This document shows positions 37,199-45,778 of a DNA stretch of 64,000 nt, piece by piece. The notes under the pieces were generated by a model, which had not been told where the DNA came from, made no database searches, and saw only the letters and a list, made by a program, of their open reading frames with translations. The position numbers were made by a program, and so were the translations under genes. Location of the stretch: contig NZ_VFPQ01000001.1 in the NCBI RefSeq assembly GCF_006716785.1, positions 372,001 to 436,000 on the forward strand, in the 5' to 3' direction. Source of the stretch: Thermopolyspora flexuosa (lineage in GTDB: Bacteria; Actinomycetota; Actinomycetes; Streptosporangiales; Streptosporangiaceae). Each line of letters opens with the position of its first letter. Positions within the stretch are counted from its first letter, which is position 1.

Positions 37199-37600
37199 AT
37201 GGGCATAGTGGTGGGGGCCGCGATCATCTCGGACGGCAGGCTGCTCGCCGCGCAGCGTGCCGCGCCCGCGGAGCTCGCCGGGGGGTGGGAGTTCCCCGGC
37301 GGCAAGGTGCACCACGGGGAGACCGACGAGGAGGCGCTCATCCGGGAGTGCCAGGAGGAGCTCGGCGTCGTGGTCTCGCTCGGCGAGCGGGTGGGCGGGG
37401 ACTGGCCGCTCGGCGACGACATGGTGCTGCGGGTGTGGTTCGCCACGGTCGTCGCGGGCACGCCGGTCGCCCGGGAGCACCTGGCGCTGCGCTGGCTCGC
37501 CCCGGACGAGCTGTTCGACGTGCCCTGGCTGCCCGGGGACCTGCCCGTGGTACGGCGGGTGCGGCAGATGCTGCCGGACCTGCTCGGCCTGAGCGAATGA
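37199..37600 (+). CDS. NUDIX hydrolase (MutT-like)
   Basis: 133 aa. The Nudix box GGKVHHGETDEEALIRECQEEL is nearly canonical (G-x5-E-x7-RE-x2-EE), with a WEFPGGK lead-in typical of MutT/CTP-pyrophosphatase members. It hydrolyses a nucleoside diphosphate linked to another group; 8-oxo-dGTP is one option. ATG 37199 is preferred over the longer open frame from 37097. Confidence 0.92.
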   Translation: MGIVVGAAIISDGRLLAAQRAAPAELAGGWEFPGGKVHHGETDEEALIRECQEELGVVVSLGERVGGDWPLGDDMVLRVWFATVVAGTPVAREHLALRWLAPDELFDVPWLPGDLPVVRRVRQMLPDLLGLSE

Positions 37601-37658
37601 ACCGGGCGCCGGGGTACCAAAACCCGCGCGACCTGGGTGAATGACGCCGCGAATAGGA

Positions 37659-37725
37659 CGCGCCACGAATTGCACCAAAGCGCCTGACTGGGAGTGTTGA
37701 CGACTCGTGGCGCGATTTCTACTTT
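37659..37725 (+). promoter_or_regulatory. Promoter and inverted repeat before Pro-rich membrane protein
   Basis: TTGACG (37697-37702), 17 nt, TACTTT (37720-37725) makes a good sigma-70-type promoter. CGCGCCACGA (37659-37668) is repeated inverted as TCGTGGCGCG (37705-37714), inside the promoter spacer, so it may be a two-site operator. Confidence 0.6.
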
Positions 37726-37793
37726 GCAGTTGCTTTCCCAAACTAGTATTCCTCTGACCCGAATTGCGAAGCGAGGACGGCGGAGGAACGGCG

Positions 37794-39200
37794 GTGATCC
37801 GATCCACCCGAATGACGGCGGTGACCGCCGTCGTGGCCTCGCTCGGCCTGACGGGTGCGGTGCTGCTCGCGGCCGCCCCCACGTTCGCGGCGAAGGCGTC
37901 GAGCCGGGCCGCCGCGGCCCCCACCGCCCCCGGCTTCACCGAGCCGGGCGGGGACCGGATCGACCCCGCCCAGCCCACGGTCGACGTCACCATGACCGTC
38001 ACGGTGACGGCGCAGCCGACCGAGACCGCCGACCCGGTGGTGACGGTCACCACCACGGTCACCCCGGTGCCGACCGTGACCCGGACCAGGACCGTACGCC
38101 CGTCGCCGACCCCGCCGAGCGACCCGCCGGCCACCTCGCGCACCACCCAGCAGCCCGTCCTGCCCACGCAGGCGCCGATCCAGCCCCCGGCCTCGCCGCC
38201 GGACACGACCACGAGCGGGGAGCCCACCGAGCCGCCGATCACGTTGCCGTCGGCGTCCCCGTCGCCGGAGCAGACGCAGAGCGCCACGCCGGTGGACACC
38301 TCCACCGAGTTCACCGAGCCCACCCCGGACTCGGTGGCGATCGAGATCCGGAACGCCTCGCCGGAGTACGACGAGATCGGGGTGAGCCGGCAGCTCGCCG
38401 TACCCGGCATCCTGCTCGTGCTGCTGGTGATCTTCGCGGTGTTCCTGGTGCAGAGCCGGCTGCAGCGCATGGCGCACGCGGCGGTGCGCGGCGGCAAGGG
38501 CGCCCCGTCCGCCGGGACCGCGGCGGCGAGCCCGGCGCCGTACCCGTTCGCGCCCGCCTACGCACCGGTCATCGGGTTCGTCCCGGTGCAGCCGATCATG
38601 ATGCAGCCGGGCTACTTCGGCCATCCGCCCGGGTACGTCGATCCGAGCACCGGCCTGCCGTACCCGGTGCCGCCGGGCGGGCCGATGCCGCCCGGCGCGG
38701 CCCCGCAGGCCTTCCCGCAGGCGCCCGCGCAGCCCGGCGCCGGGTATCCCGGCCAGGGCGTGTCCCAGGCGGGCCCGGCCGCGTCCTGGCAGCCCCAGGC
38801 GAACGTGCCGCAGGGCCACCAGGCCGCCCCGCCCGCGACCGGCCCGGTGTGGCCCGGCGGGGACCCGGCGGCGGGCGCTGCGGCCACGCCCGGCTCCGGC
38901 GCGCCCTCCGGCGGCTGGTTCACCCCGCGCGCCCGGACGTCCGGCGGGGGAGCGGGGCAGGCCGATCCCGACGCCGAGGCCACCTCGGTGCTGTTCGGCC
39001 GCCGGCGGCCCGCGGGGGCGCTCGAGCCCGGTCCCTCGGCGTCGATCCCCGGCCCGGCGGTGGAGACGGTCTCCATCGAGCGCCTCGGTCCCGACGGACG
39101 GCCGATCGGGCGCGAGGACGAGCAGGAGTCCGGCGAGCCGGACTCCGGCCCGAAGAAGGGCGCCGAGGGCAGGCGCCGCGGCCGCCACGCCAAGCCCTGA
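37794..39200 (+). CDS. Membrane protein with Thr/Pro/Val-rich ectodomain and Pro-rich cytoplasmic tail
   Basis: 468 aa. A signal peptide (about 1-33, ending PTFAAKA) precedes an ectodomain rich in Thr/Val/Pro with alternating TV repeats (VTMTVTVTAQPTETADP), then a span at about 193-215 (PGILLVLLVIFAVFLVQS). The cytoplasmic tail is Pro/Gly/Ala-rich with YxPxGG-like repeats and a basic end RRRGRHAKP. No domain is recognised. GTG 37794 has GGAGG 7 nt upstream. Its own promoter is visible; a link to the nearby secretion genes is only positional. Confidence 0.75.
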   Translation: MIRSTRMTAVTAVVASLGLTGAVLLAAAPTFAAKASSRAAAAPTAPGFTEPGGDRIDPAQPTVDVTMTVTVTAQPTETADPVVTVTTTVTPVPTVTRTRTVRPSPTPPSDPPATSRTTQQPVLPTQAPIQPPASPPDTTTSGEPTEPPITLPSASPSPEQTQSATPVDTSTEFTEPTPDSVAIEIRNASPEYDEIGVSRQLAVPGILLVLLVIFAVFLVQSRLQRMAHAAVRGGKGAPSAGTAAASPAPYPFAPAYAPVIGFVPVQPIMMQPGYFGHPPGYVDPSTGLPYPVPPGGPMPPGAAPQAFPQAPAQPGAGYPGQGVSQAGPAASWQPQANVPQGHQAAPPATGPVWPGGDPAAGAAATPGSGAPSGGWFTPRARTSGGGAGQADPDAEATSVLFGRRRPAGALEPGPSASIPGPAVETVSIERLGPDGRPIGREDEQESGEPDSGPKKGAEGRRRGRHAKP

Positions 39201-39279
39201 CCCGGCCCACGCGCCCCCGGCGTACGGCACACCGCCGCGGACCTCGCATCCCCTCGCGCACGCCGTACGCGCGACCTTC

Positions 39280-39329
39280 CGGAAAAAGGGAAACGGGCGC
39301 GGATCCCCGTGACGAGGATCCGCGCCCGT
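39280..39329 (-). terminator. Strong terminator of sdhCAB
   Basis: 14-bp perfect stem ACGGGCGCGGATCC/GGATCCGCGCCCGT (39293-39306, 39316-39329) with a 9-nt loop. Read on the minus strand it is followed by TTTCCCTTTTTCC. It lies 27 nt after the sdhB stop and may also stop the convergent gene. Confidence 0.85.
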
Positions 39330-39355
39330 GATGACGCGTGGCGGTCCGGGCGGCA

Positions 39356-40129
39356 TCAGCGGCCGGCCTTCTCCGTCTTCTCCGAGCGCCGGAAGATCTT
39401 GCTGCCGAGCCAGACGAGCGGGTCGTAACGGCGGTCCACGACACGCTCCTTCATCGGGATCAGCGCGTTGTCAGTGATCTTGATGTGCTCGGGGCAGACC
39501 TCGGTGCAGCACTTGGTGATGTTGCAGAAGCCCAGGCCGTGCACGTCCTGCGCGAGGTCCTTGCGGTCCTCGACGTCGTAGGGGTGCATGTCCAGCTCCG
39601 CGATCCGCATGAGGAAACGCGGGCCCGCGAAGTGCGGCTTGTTCTCCTCGTGGTCGCGGATCACGTGGCAGACGTTGTTGCACATGAAGCATTCGATGCA
39701 CTTGCGGAACTCCTGCGAGCGGTCCACATCGACCTGCTGCATGCGCATCTCGCCCGGCTTGACGTCCTTCGGCGGCGTGAAGGACGGGATCTGCCGCGCC
39801 TTCTCGTAGTTGAACGAGACGTCGGTGACCAGGTCCTTGATCACCGGGAACGTCCGCATCGGCGTGACGGTGATCGTCTCGTCCTCGGAGAAGGTGGACA
39901 TCCGGGTCATACAGCCGAGGCGCGGCTTGCCGTTGATCTCCATGGCACAGGAGCCGCACTTGCCCGCCTTGCAGTTCCACCGCACGGCGAGGTCGGGCGC
40001 CTGGGTGGCCTGCAGCCGGTGCAGGACGTCGAGGACGACCTCGCCCTCGTTCACCTCGACGGTGTAGTCCTCCAGCCTGCCCTCGCCGCCCTCGCCACGC
40101 CAGACGCGGAACTTCGCCTTGTAGCTCAT
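39356..40129 (-). CDS. sdhB: Succinate dehydrogenase iron-sulfur subunit
   Basis: 257 aa. The N-terminal ferredoxin domain has [2Fe-2S] ligands in CKAGKCGSC and a later PRLGC. The C-terminal domain has CIECFMCNNVC and CNITKCCTEVCPEHI for the [4Fe-4S] and [3Fe-4S] clusters. It passes electrons from SdhA to quinone. It starts 1 nt after the sdhA stop, so it is translationally coupled. Confidence 0.96.
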   Translation of the reverse strand: MSYKAKFRVWRGEGGEGRLEDYTVEVNEGEVVLDVLHRLQATQAPDLAVRWNCKAGKCGSCAMEINGKPRLGCMTRMSTFSEDETITVTPMRTFPVIKDLVTDVSFNYEKARQIPSFTPPKDVKPGEMRMQQVDVDRSQEFRKCIECFMCNNVCHVIRDHEENKPHFAGPRFLMRIAELDMHPYDVEDRKDLAQDVHGLGFCNITKCCTEVCPEHIKITDNALIPMKERVVDRRYDPLVWLGSKIFRRSEKTEKAGR

Positions 40130-40130
40130 C

Positions 40131-42050
40131 TCAGCCCTTCTTCCCCGCCACGGCGTCGTAGTGTGCCAGCTCTTCGTCGGTCAGGTACTTGCTCAGCTCT
40201 TCCCGGTCGAACAGGGTGAGCAGGTCGTCCCGCATGAGCGGCTGGGGCTGCTCCTCGACGGCGACCGAGCCGTCGTCGGCGAGGGAGCAGACAAGCAGCT
40301 TGCGCCGCCACTCGGGCGACATCGCCGGGAAGTCGTCGCGGGTGTGGCCACCGCGGCTCTCCTCGCGGAGGAGCGCCGCCTTGCCCACGCACTCGGAGAC
40401 GAGCAGCATGTTCCGCAGGTCGAGGGCGAGGTGCCAGCCGGGGTTGTAGATCCGGCCGCCCTCGGCGCCACAGTTCGCCGCGCGCTCCTTGAGCTTCGCG
40501 ATGATCTCGAGCGCCTCGGTGATCTCGTCGGCCTTGCGGATGATGCCGACGAGGTCGTTCATCGTGCGCTGCAGCTCGGCGTGCACCTCGTACGGGTTCT
40601 CGCCGCCCTTGCGCTCCAGCGGCGCCAGGGCCTCGGCCTCGGCCCGCCGTACCTCGTCGGCGGAGACCTTGGGCCGGGTCTTCAGCGCGTCGACGTACGC
40701 GGCCGCGCCCGCGCCCGCCCGCCGGCCGAACACCAGCAGGTCGGACAGCGAGTTGCCGCCGAGCCGGTTGGAGCCGTGCATGCCGCCCGCGACCTCGCCG
40801 GCCGCGAACAGGCCGGGCACGGAGGCCGCCGCGGTGTCGGCGTCGACCTCCACGCCACCCATGATGTAGTGGCAGGTCGGGCCGACCTCCATCGGCTCCT
40901 TGGTGATGTCGACGTCCGCCAGCTCCTTGAACTGGTGGTACATCGACGGCAGCTTCCGCTTGATCACCTCGGGGGCGAGCCGGGTGGACACGTCGAGGAA
41001 GACGCCGCCGTGCGGGCTGCCCCGGCCGGCCTTCACCTCGGCGTTGATCGCGCGGGCGACCTCGTCACGCGGCAGCAGCTCGGGCGGGCGGCGGTTGTTC
41101 TGCTGGTCGGTGTACCAGCGGTCCGCCTCCTCCTCGGTGGTGGCGTACTTGTCCTTGAACACCTCGGGGATGTAGTTGAACATGAACCGCTTCCCCTCGG
41201 AGTTCCGGAGCACGCCACCGTCACCGCGCACCGACTCGGTGACGAGGATGCCGCGCACCGACGGCGGCCAGACCATCCCGGTGGGATGGAACTGGATGAA
41301 CTCCATGTTGATGAGGTTCGCGCCCGCGCGCAGCGCCAGCGCGTGGCCGTCGCCGGTGTACTCCCAGGAGTTCGAGGTGACGCGGTAGGACTTGCCGATG
41401 CCGCCGGTGGCGAGCACCACCGCCGGGGCCTCGAAGACGACGAACCTACCGGTCTCCCGCCAGTAGCCGAACGCGCCGGCGATCGCGCCCTTCGGCCCGA
41501 ACGCGGGGTTGTCGTCCTTGAGCAGCGTGGTGATCGTGCACTCGGCGAAGACCTTGATGAACGCCTCGGGGTCGCCGTGGACGCGCTCGTCCTCCTGCTG
41601 CAGCGCCACCACCCGCTGCTGCAGGGTGCGGATCAGCTCCAGGCCGGTACGGTCACCGACGTGGGCGAGCCGGGGGTACTCGTGACCGCCGAAGTTCCGC
41701 TGGCTGATCTTGCCGTCCGGCGTGCGGTCGAAGAGCGCACCCCACATCTCGAGCTCCCAGACGCGGTCCGGGGCCTCCTTGGCGTGCAGCTCGGCCATCC
41801 TCCAGTTGTTGAGGAACTTGCCGCCGCGCATGGTGTCGCGGAAGTGCACCTGCCAGTTGTCGTTGGGGTTGACGTTGCCCATCGCCGCGGCCGCGCCGCC
41901 CTCGGCCATGACCGTGTGCGCCTTGCCGAACAGCGACTTGCACACGATCGCCGTACGCTTGCCCTCCTGCCGGGCCTCGATCGCGGCGCGCAGTCCGGCT
42001 CCGCCGGCGCCGATGACGACGACGTCATATTGGTGACGTTCGATATCCAT
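40131..42050 (-). CDS. sdhA: Succinate dehydrogenase flavoprotein subunit
   Basis: 639 aa. FAD-binding GAGGAGLRAAIEARQEG at the N-terminus, covalent-FAD region GKAHTVMAEGG, capping-domain EFIQFHPTG, and active-site region with HGSNRLGGNSLSDLLVFG. It oxidises succinate to fumarate. Middle gene of the operon, 12 nt after sdhC. Together with the single large membrane subunit it fits the actinobacterial Sdh1-type enzyme. Confidence 0.96.
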   Translation of the reverse strand: MDIERHQYDVVVIGAGGAGLRAAIEARQEGKRTAIVCKSLFGKAHTVMAEGGAAAAMGNVNPNDNWQVHFRDTMRGGKFLNNWRMAELHAKEAPDRVWELEMWGALFDRTPDGKISQRNFGGHEYPRLAHVGDRTGLELIRTLQQRVVALQQEDERVHGDPEAFIKVFAECTITTLLKDDNPAFGPKGAIAGAFGYWRETGRFVVFEAPAVVLATGGIGKSYRVTSNSWEYTGDGHALALRAGANLINMEFIQFHPTGMVWPPSVRGILVTESVRGDGGVLRNSEGKRFMFNYIPEVFKDKYATTEEEADRWYTDQQNNRRPPELLPRDEVARAINAEVKAGRGSPHGGVFLDVSTRLAPEVIKRKLPSMYHQFKELADVDITKEPMEVGPTCHYIMGGVEVDADTAAASVPGLFAAGEVAGGMHGSNRLGGNSLSDLLVFGRRAGAGAAAYVDALKTRPKVSADEVRRAEAEALAPLERKGGENPYEVHAELQRTMNDLVGIIRKADEITEALEIIAKLKERAANCGAEGGRIYNPGWHLALDLRNMLLVSECVGKAALLREESRGGHTRDDFPAMSPEWRRKLLVCSLADDGSVAVEEQPQPLMRDDLLTLFDREELSKYLTDEELAHYDAVAGKKG

Positions 42051-42062
42051 TTCTTCAGTTCC

Positions 42063-42881
42063 CTACGCGAACGGAAAGTCGATGATGCCCTTTGCGACGA
42101 GGCGCACGTACAGGTCGGCCACGATCACCGAGACCAGCGAGGCCCAGGCGAGCTGCTGGTGCTTGGCGTTCAGCTTGGAGATGTAGGTCCAGGCCTTGTA
42201 GCGCAGGGGGTGCCTGGAGAAGTGGTTGAGCCGCCCGGCGACGATGTGGCGGCAGGAGTGGCAGGAGATCGTGTACAGGACGATGAGGGCGGCGTTCACC
42301 ACCAGGATGACCGTCCCCAGCCCGATGTGACCCCAGTTCCCGTTCTCGTCACGGAACGCCAGGATCGCGTCGAAGGTGAGGATGGCACCGATGAGGAGCG
42401 CCACGTACCAGAAGTAGCGGTGGATGTTCTGGATGATGAGCGGGAACCGGCGCTCACCGGTGTACTTCCGGTGCGGCTCGTTCACCGCGCAGGCCGGCGG
42501 CGACAGCCAGAACGACCGGTAGTAGGCCTTGCGGTAGTAGTAGCAGGTGAGACGGAAGCCGCCGGGGAAGGCGAGGATCAGCAGAGCCGGTGGCAGTACC
42601 CACCAGTCCCCGACCGGGGCCCACCCGAAAAGACGCGCGCCCTCCGGGCAGCTTGAGGCCAGGCAGGGCGAGGAGAACGGTGCGATGTACGGCTCGGCGA
42701 AGTAGTCGGGGTCGAAGGCCGCCCAGAGGCCGTACACGACGAAGCCCGTCAGGCCTAGGAAGGTGGCCAGTGGTCCCAGCCACCAGCGATCGGTCCGGAG
42801 GGTACGTGCGCGGATCTGGGCGCGGTGCTTCCGTTGCGTCGTGGGTTCTCTGGCCGGGGGCCCGGCCACCATCTGGGTCAT
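42063..42881 (-). CDS. sdhC: Succinate dehydrogenase cytochrome b-type membrane subunit
   Basis: 272 aa from ATG 42881 (GAGAGG 6 nt upstream; GTG 42896 is possible). Five hydrophobic segments: FLGLTGFVVYGLWAAF, WVLPPALLILAFPGG, FWYVALLIGAILTFDAILAF, GTVILVVNAALIVLYTIS and WASLVSVIVADLYVRLV. His residues in IIQNIHRYFW and SCHSCRHI are candidates for haem ligands. One fused subunit replaces separate SdhC and SdhD. A CRP-like box lies about 185 nt upstream. Confidence 0.9.
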   Translation of the reverse strand: MTQMVAGPPAREPTTQRKHRAQIRARTLRTDRWWLGPLATFLGLTGFVVYGLWAAFDPDYFAEPYIAPFSSPCLASSCPEGARLFGWAPVGDWWVLPPALLILAFPGGFRLTCYYYRKAYYRSFWLSPPACAVNEPHRKYTGERRFPLIIQNIHRYFWYVALLIGAILTFDAILAFRDENGNWGHIGLGTVILVVNAALIVLYTISCHSCRHIVAGRLNHFSRHPLRYKAWTYISKLNAKHQQLAWASLVSVIVADLYVRLVAKGIIDFPFA

Positions 42882-42896
42882 CGGCGACCTCTCCAC

Positions 42897-43403
42897 CTCC
42901 CCGGGACCTCACTCCGCTATGAGTGGTCCTGGTGAGTTTTTACTGAATGCCTTGTCATCGTCGCGGACCGCACAGCCTACTCGGCACGCGACTTGGTGGG
43001 GCATACGTTACGACGCCCGTCTCCCTCGTAGTGCAGAGGGGGTTCACCTAGGTGCAGCGCTTCATGTGATTTCGGTCACGTCGGACGCCGCGCCGCCGGG
43101 GGCGGCCGGTGGCCGTCGCCCGGTGCGGGGTGCCTGCCGATCGTGACGCGGAACTCGTCAATCCGGCGTTCTACCTGGTTGAACCGGTCGAAGTCTACCG
43201 GCCCCGGAAGGCCGGAGTTCGCATGCGGGCCGCCGCCGCGGCGGGTGGGCGGGGTCTTTCTCACGTGGCCAGAATCACAATCAGAATCCGATTCTAGCGA
43301 ACTGTGCGCCCGCATCGCAGAACGGTTCTTGCGCGACACGCGCGGATCGAGGAAAATTCGCCGGTTCGCGGCCCCGCGGGGGTGCGACAGGAGTGACAGG
43401 AGA
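42897..43403. other. Upstream region of sdhCAB
   Basis: No gene is supported. It is AT-richer near 42930-43080 and carries the CRP-like box at 43065-43080. The rest (to 43403) has no structure I can support. Confidence 0.45.
43065..43080. promoter_or_regulatory. CRP/GlxR-type box upstream of sdhC
   Basis: TGTGATTTCGGTCACG matches TGTGA-N6-TCACA at 9 of 10 defined positions. CRP/GlxR regulators are known to act on sdh operons in other Actinobacteria. The distance, about 185 nt before sdhC, is long but compatible with an upstream promoter. Confidence 0.6.
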
Positions 43404-43428
43404 GCCGCCCCGGCACTCCCGGGGCGGC
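43404..43428 (-). terminator. Hairpin retained after permease remnant
   Basis: 10-bp perfect stem GCCGCCCCGG/CCGGGGCGGC with a 5-nt loop. On the minus strand it lies 75 nt past the stop of the permease fragment and is followed by TCTCCTGTC, so it was probably that gene's terminator. Confidence 0.5.
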
Positions 43429-43503
43429 GGATTGGTGCTCCGGCCGTGGCGGCGCGGCCGAGGGTGACACGGCCGAGTGACCCGGCCGCGCCCGCGTTGG
43501 GCC

Positions 43504-43587
43504 TCAGGTGGTGGCGAGGGCGACGGTCGGGGAGAGACGCGCGGCGCGCATCGCCGGATAGATGCCCGCGAGCGTGCCGATCGCCCC
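43504..43587 (-). pseudogene. C-terminal remnant of MacB/FtsX-type ABC permease
   Basis: Reading leftward to the TGA at 43504-43506, the last 27 codons give IGTLAGIYPAMRAARLSP then TVALATT. This is the hallmark C-terminus of MacB/FtsX permeases (LAGxYPAxRAARLxPxxAL). Upstream of the Gly-Ala at about 43587 the frame becomes Arg/Pro/Ser-rich instead of the expected hydrophobic helix, so homology ends there. The rest of the gene has been lost, and the region beyond is histidine kinase DNA on the other strand. Confidence 0.75.
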
Positions 43588-43681
43588 CGGCCTGCTCGGG
43601 CGGGTACGGCGGGAGCGTCCCCGGGACGTTCCCAGGCCCGCCGGACGATCCGCCGCAGGCGGTCCGCCGCCCGCCGCCCGG

Positions 43682-44942
43682 GTGCCGCTGTGGCACCGGC
43701 TGGGCCTGCGCGCGGCTCACCCTGCTGTACGGCGTGCTGTTCTTCGTGGCCGGATCGACGCTGGTGTGGATCGGCTACCTGCTCGTCGCCCGGGCACTGG
43801 GCCAGCGGTTCGTGGTCAAGGTGGGCGCGGTACGGCTGCCGCCCTCGACGCCGGTGCCGGAGAGCAGCCCGGCCCCGACGGCGAGCCCGATGCCGGTCGA
43901 GGAGGTGCCGCCGCCGGAGTACGCGCAGGAGGTGGCCGCCGCCTACCAGGAGCGGGCCGAGGTGGTGCACGACGAGGTGCTGCGCTACCCGGTGCTCGTG
44001 ATGATCGTCGTCGGCGTGGTGGCGCTGGCGTTCGGCCACCTCGTGGCGGACCGGGCGCTGCGCCCGCTCAACCGGGTCACCGAGACGGCCGAGCGGCTGT
44101 CGGAGAGCACGCTGCACGAGCGCATCGCGCTGCGCGGGCCGAACGACGAGGTGAAGCGGCTCGCCGACACCTTCGACGCGATGCTCGACCGGCTGCACCG
44201 GGTGTTCGACGCGCAGCGCCGGTTCATCGCCAACGCCTCGCACGAGCTGCGCACCCCGCTGGCGATCAACCGTACGGTGCTCGAGGTGTCGCTGGAGGAT
44301 CCCGAGGCGTCGCCGGACCTGAAGGCGATGGCCCGCGCGCTGCTCGCCACCAACGCCCGCTACGAGCGGCCGATCGAGGGGCTACTGCTGCTCGCCCAGT
44401 CCGAGCAGGAGCCGGCGGTGCGCCGCGCGGTGGACCTGCGGCCGGACGTGCTGTCCGTGCTCGACCAGCTCGACATGCAGCCCCGCAAACGGCAGGTGAC
44501 CGTGCACCGGGATCTCGCGCCCGCGGTCGCGCAGGGGGATCCGCTGCTGCTGGAACGCTGCGTGTACCACCTGCTGGAGAACGCGGTGAAGTACAACGTG
44601 CGCGGGGGAGACGTGTGGGTGACGGTGCGCGCGGCGAGGGTCCGCGACGGCGCCGCGCCTGGTGCCGGCGCCGGTCCGGGCTCCGGGTCCGGCGCGCACG
44701 GTGAGGGCGGCGAGGTGGTGGTGACGGTGGAGAACACCGGCCCGCTGGTGTCCCCGCACGAGGTGGACGACCTGTTCGAGCCGTTCCACCGTACGCAGGG
44801 GGAGCGGGTGCGCTCGTCGCGCGGGGCCGGTCGCGGCCTGTCGATCGTGCGCGCCATCGTGACCGTGCACGGCGGGTCGGTCGAGGCGCGGGCCCGGCCC
44901 GAGGGCGGCCTCGCCGTCACCGTGCGGCTGCCGTCCACCTGA
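43682..44942 (+). pseudogene. Sensor histidine kinase with apparent N-terminal frameshift
   Basis: From about 43717 the frame gives a complete kinase: span RLTLLYGVLFFVAGSTLVW, short Pro-rich sensor loop, span YPVLVMIVVGVVALAFGH, HAMP, HisKA with FIANASHELRTPLAINR, then HATPase with LLENAVKYN and GAGRGLSIVRAI. The matching N-terminus VPLWHRLGLRA lies in another frame; the shift falls in the GCGCGCGG run at about 43707-43715, where adding two bases or losing one would restore it. In the kinase frame no start codon lies close upstream. No response regulator is adjacent. It may be real decay or a sequencing error. Confidence 0.75.
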
Positions 44943-44947
44943 CCCGC

Positions 44948-45490
44948 TCAGCCGAGCTCCTCGATGACCTCGCGGCGGAGGGCGGCGAGGTCGAGGCCCG
45001 ACTCGGCGATGACGCGGGCGCCGAGGCCGTCGCGTTCGCGGATCAAACCGAGCAGGACGTGGCCGTCGCCGATGTGGTTGTGCTTGAGCGCGATCGCCTC
45101 GCGCAGCGCGAGCTCCAGCACCTTCTTCGCCCGGCCGGTGAACGGGACGTGGCCGAGCGCGGACCGCCTGCTCCGGGCGGGCCGGTCGAGGGCGCCGGGG
45201 CCGAACGCGGCCTCCACCTTCTCCCGGACCGCGTTCAGGTCGATGCCGATCTCGCTGAGCAGCTCGGCGTCGAGATCCCGGTCCTGCCCGCTCAGCCGCC
45301 GCACGGCCTCGACCGCGGCCTCGTGGCCGAGCCCGTGCCGGATGAGGGTACGGCCGGCGAGGGTGTCCGGCATGGTGAGCATCGCGAGCAGGAGGTGCTC
45401 GGTCCCGATGTGCCCGTGGCCGAGCCTGCGGGACTCCGCCTGGGCGGCGGTGGTGAGCTGCCGGGCCTGCTTCGTGAATCGCTCGAACAT
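44948..45490 (-). CDS. Clp_N-domain protein (ClpC N-terminus only)
   Basis: 180 aa. Two Clp amino-terminal repeats, about 2-70 (FTKQARQLTTAAQAESRRLG, then HIGTEHLLLAML) and 105-180 (FTGRAKKVLELALREAIALK, then HIGDGHVLLGLIRE). No AAA+ module follows, so it cannot unfold substrates; it may bind substrates or adaptors in competition with or for ClpC. It is 2 nt downstream of the HTH gene, clearly an operon. Confidence 0.88.
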   Translation of the reverse strand: MFERFTKQARQLTTAAQAESRRLGHGHIGTEHLLLAMLTMPDTLAGRTLIRHGLGHEAAVEAVRRLSGQDRDLDAELLSEIGIDLNAVREKVEAAFGPGALDRPARSRRSALGHVPFTGRAKKVLELALREAIALKHNHIGDGHVLLGLIRERDGLGARVIAESGLDLAALRREVIEELG

Positions 45491-45492
45491 CG

Positions 45493-45732
45493 TCAGTCGT
45501 CCCCTCGTGATCTGAAGAGTCCGCGCTTGGCGGCGTACTTCTTGTGCACCGCCTGCCGGGTCACGCCCAGCAGGTTCGCGATCTCCTGCCAGGTCCAGCC
45601 CTGTTCGCGCGCGTTGCGCACCTGAAGTTCCTCGAGCCGGTCGGCGAGCTCCCGCAGCGCGCGTACGGCCCGCAGGCCGATGGCCGGATCCCGGCTGCTC
45701 GCGTCCGCGGCGACCTTGGTGGTGTCCGTCAT
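45493..45732 (-). CDS. Small HTH DNA-binding protein
   Basis: 79 aa. An N-terminal helix (about 20-42) leads to the HTH TWQEIANLLGVTRQAVHKKY (about 46-65), then a basic tail. This fits a compact repressor. Its promoter carries two related inverted repeats, one over the -35 and one over the -10, which suggests autorepression. It is paired with the Clp_N gene, a combination common in Actinobacteria. Confidence 0.87.
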   Translation of the reverse strand: MTDTTKVAADASSRDPAIGLRAVRALRELADRLEELQVRNAREQGWTWQEIANLLGVTRQAVHKKYAAKRGLFRSRGDD

Positions 45733-45735
45733 GGT

Positions 45736-45778
45736 GTCAACCTAAGTTGCCTCGCCGAAGCTGTCAACCCTGGTTGAC
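45736..45778 (-). promoter_or_regulatory. Autoregulated leaderless promoter of HTH-Clp_N operon
   Basis: On the minus strand TTGACA (45767-45762), 17 nt, TAGGTT (45744-45739), then 6 nt and the ATG, so the mRNA is probably leaderless. GTCAACCCTGGTTGAC (45763-45778), a perfect palindrome, covers the -35. A weaker copy GTCAACCTAAGTTGCC (45736-45751) covers the -10; the two start 27 nt apart. Confidence 0.75.

Noticed and set aside
43143-43681. N-terminal 180 residues of the histidine kinase frame
   Set aside because: The stretch is Arg/Pro-rich without homology and runs antisense through the permease remnant; the true N-terminus appears in another frame.
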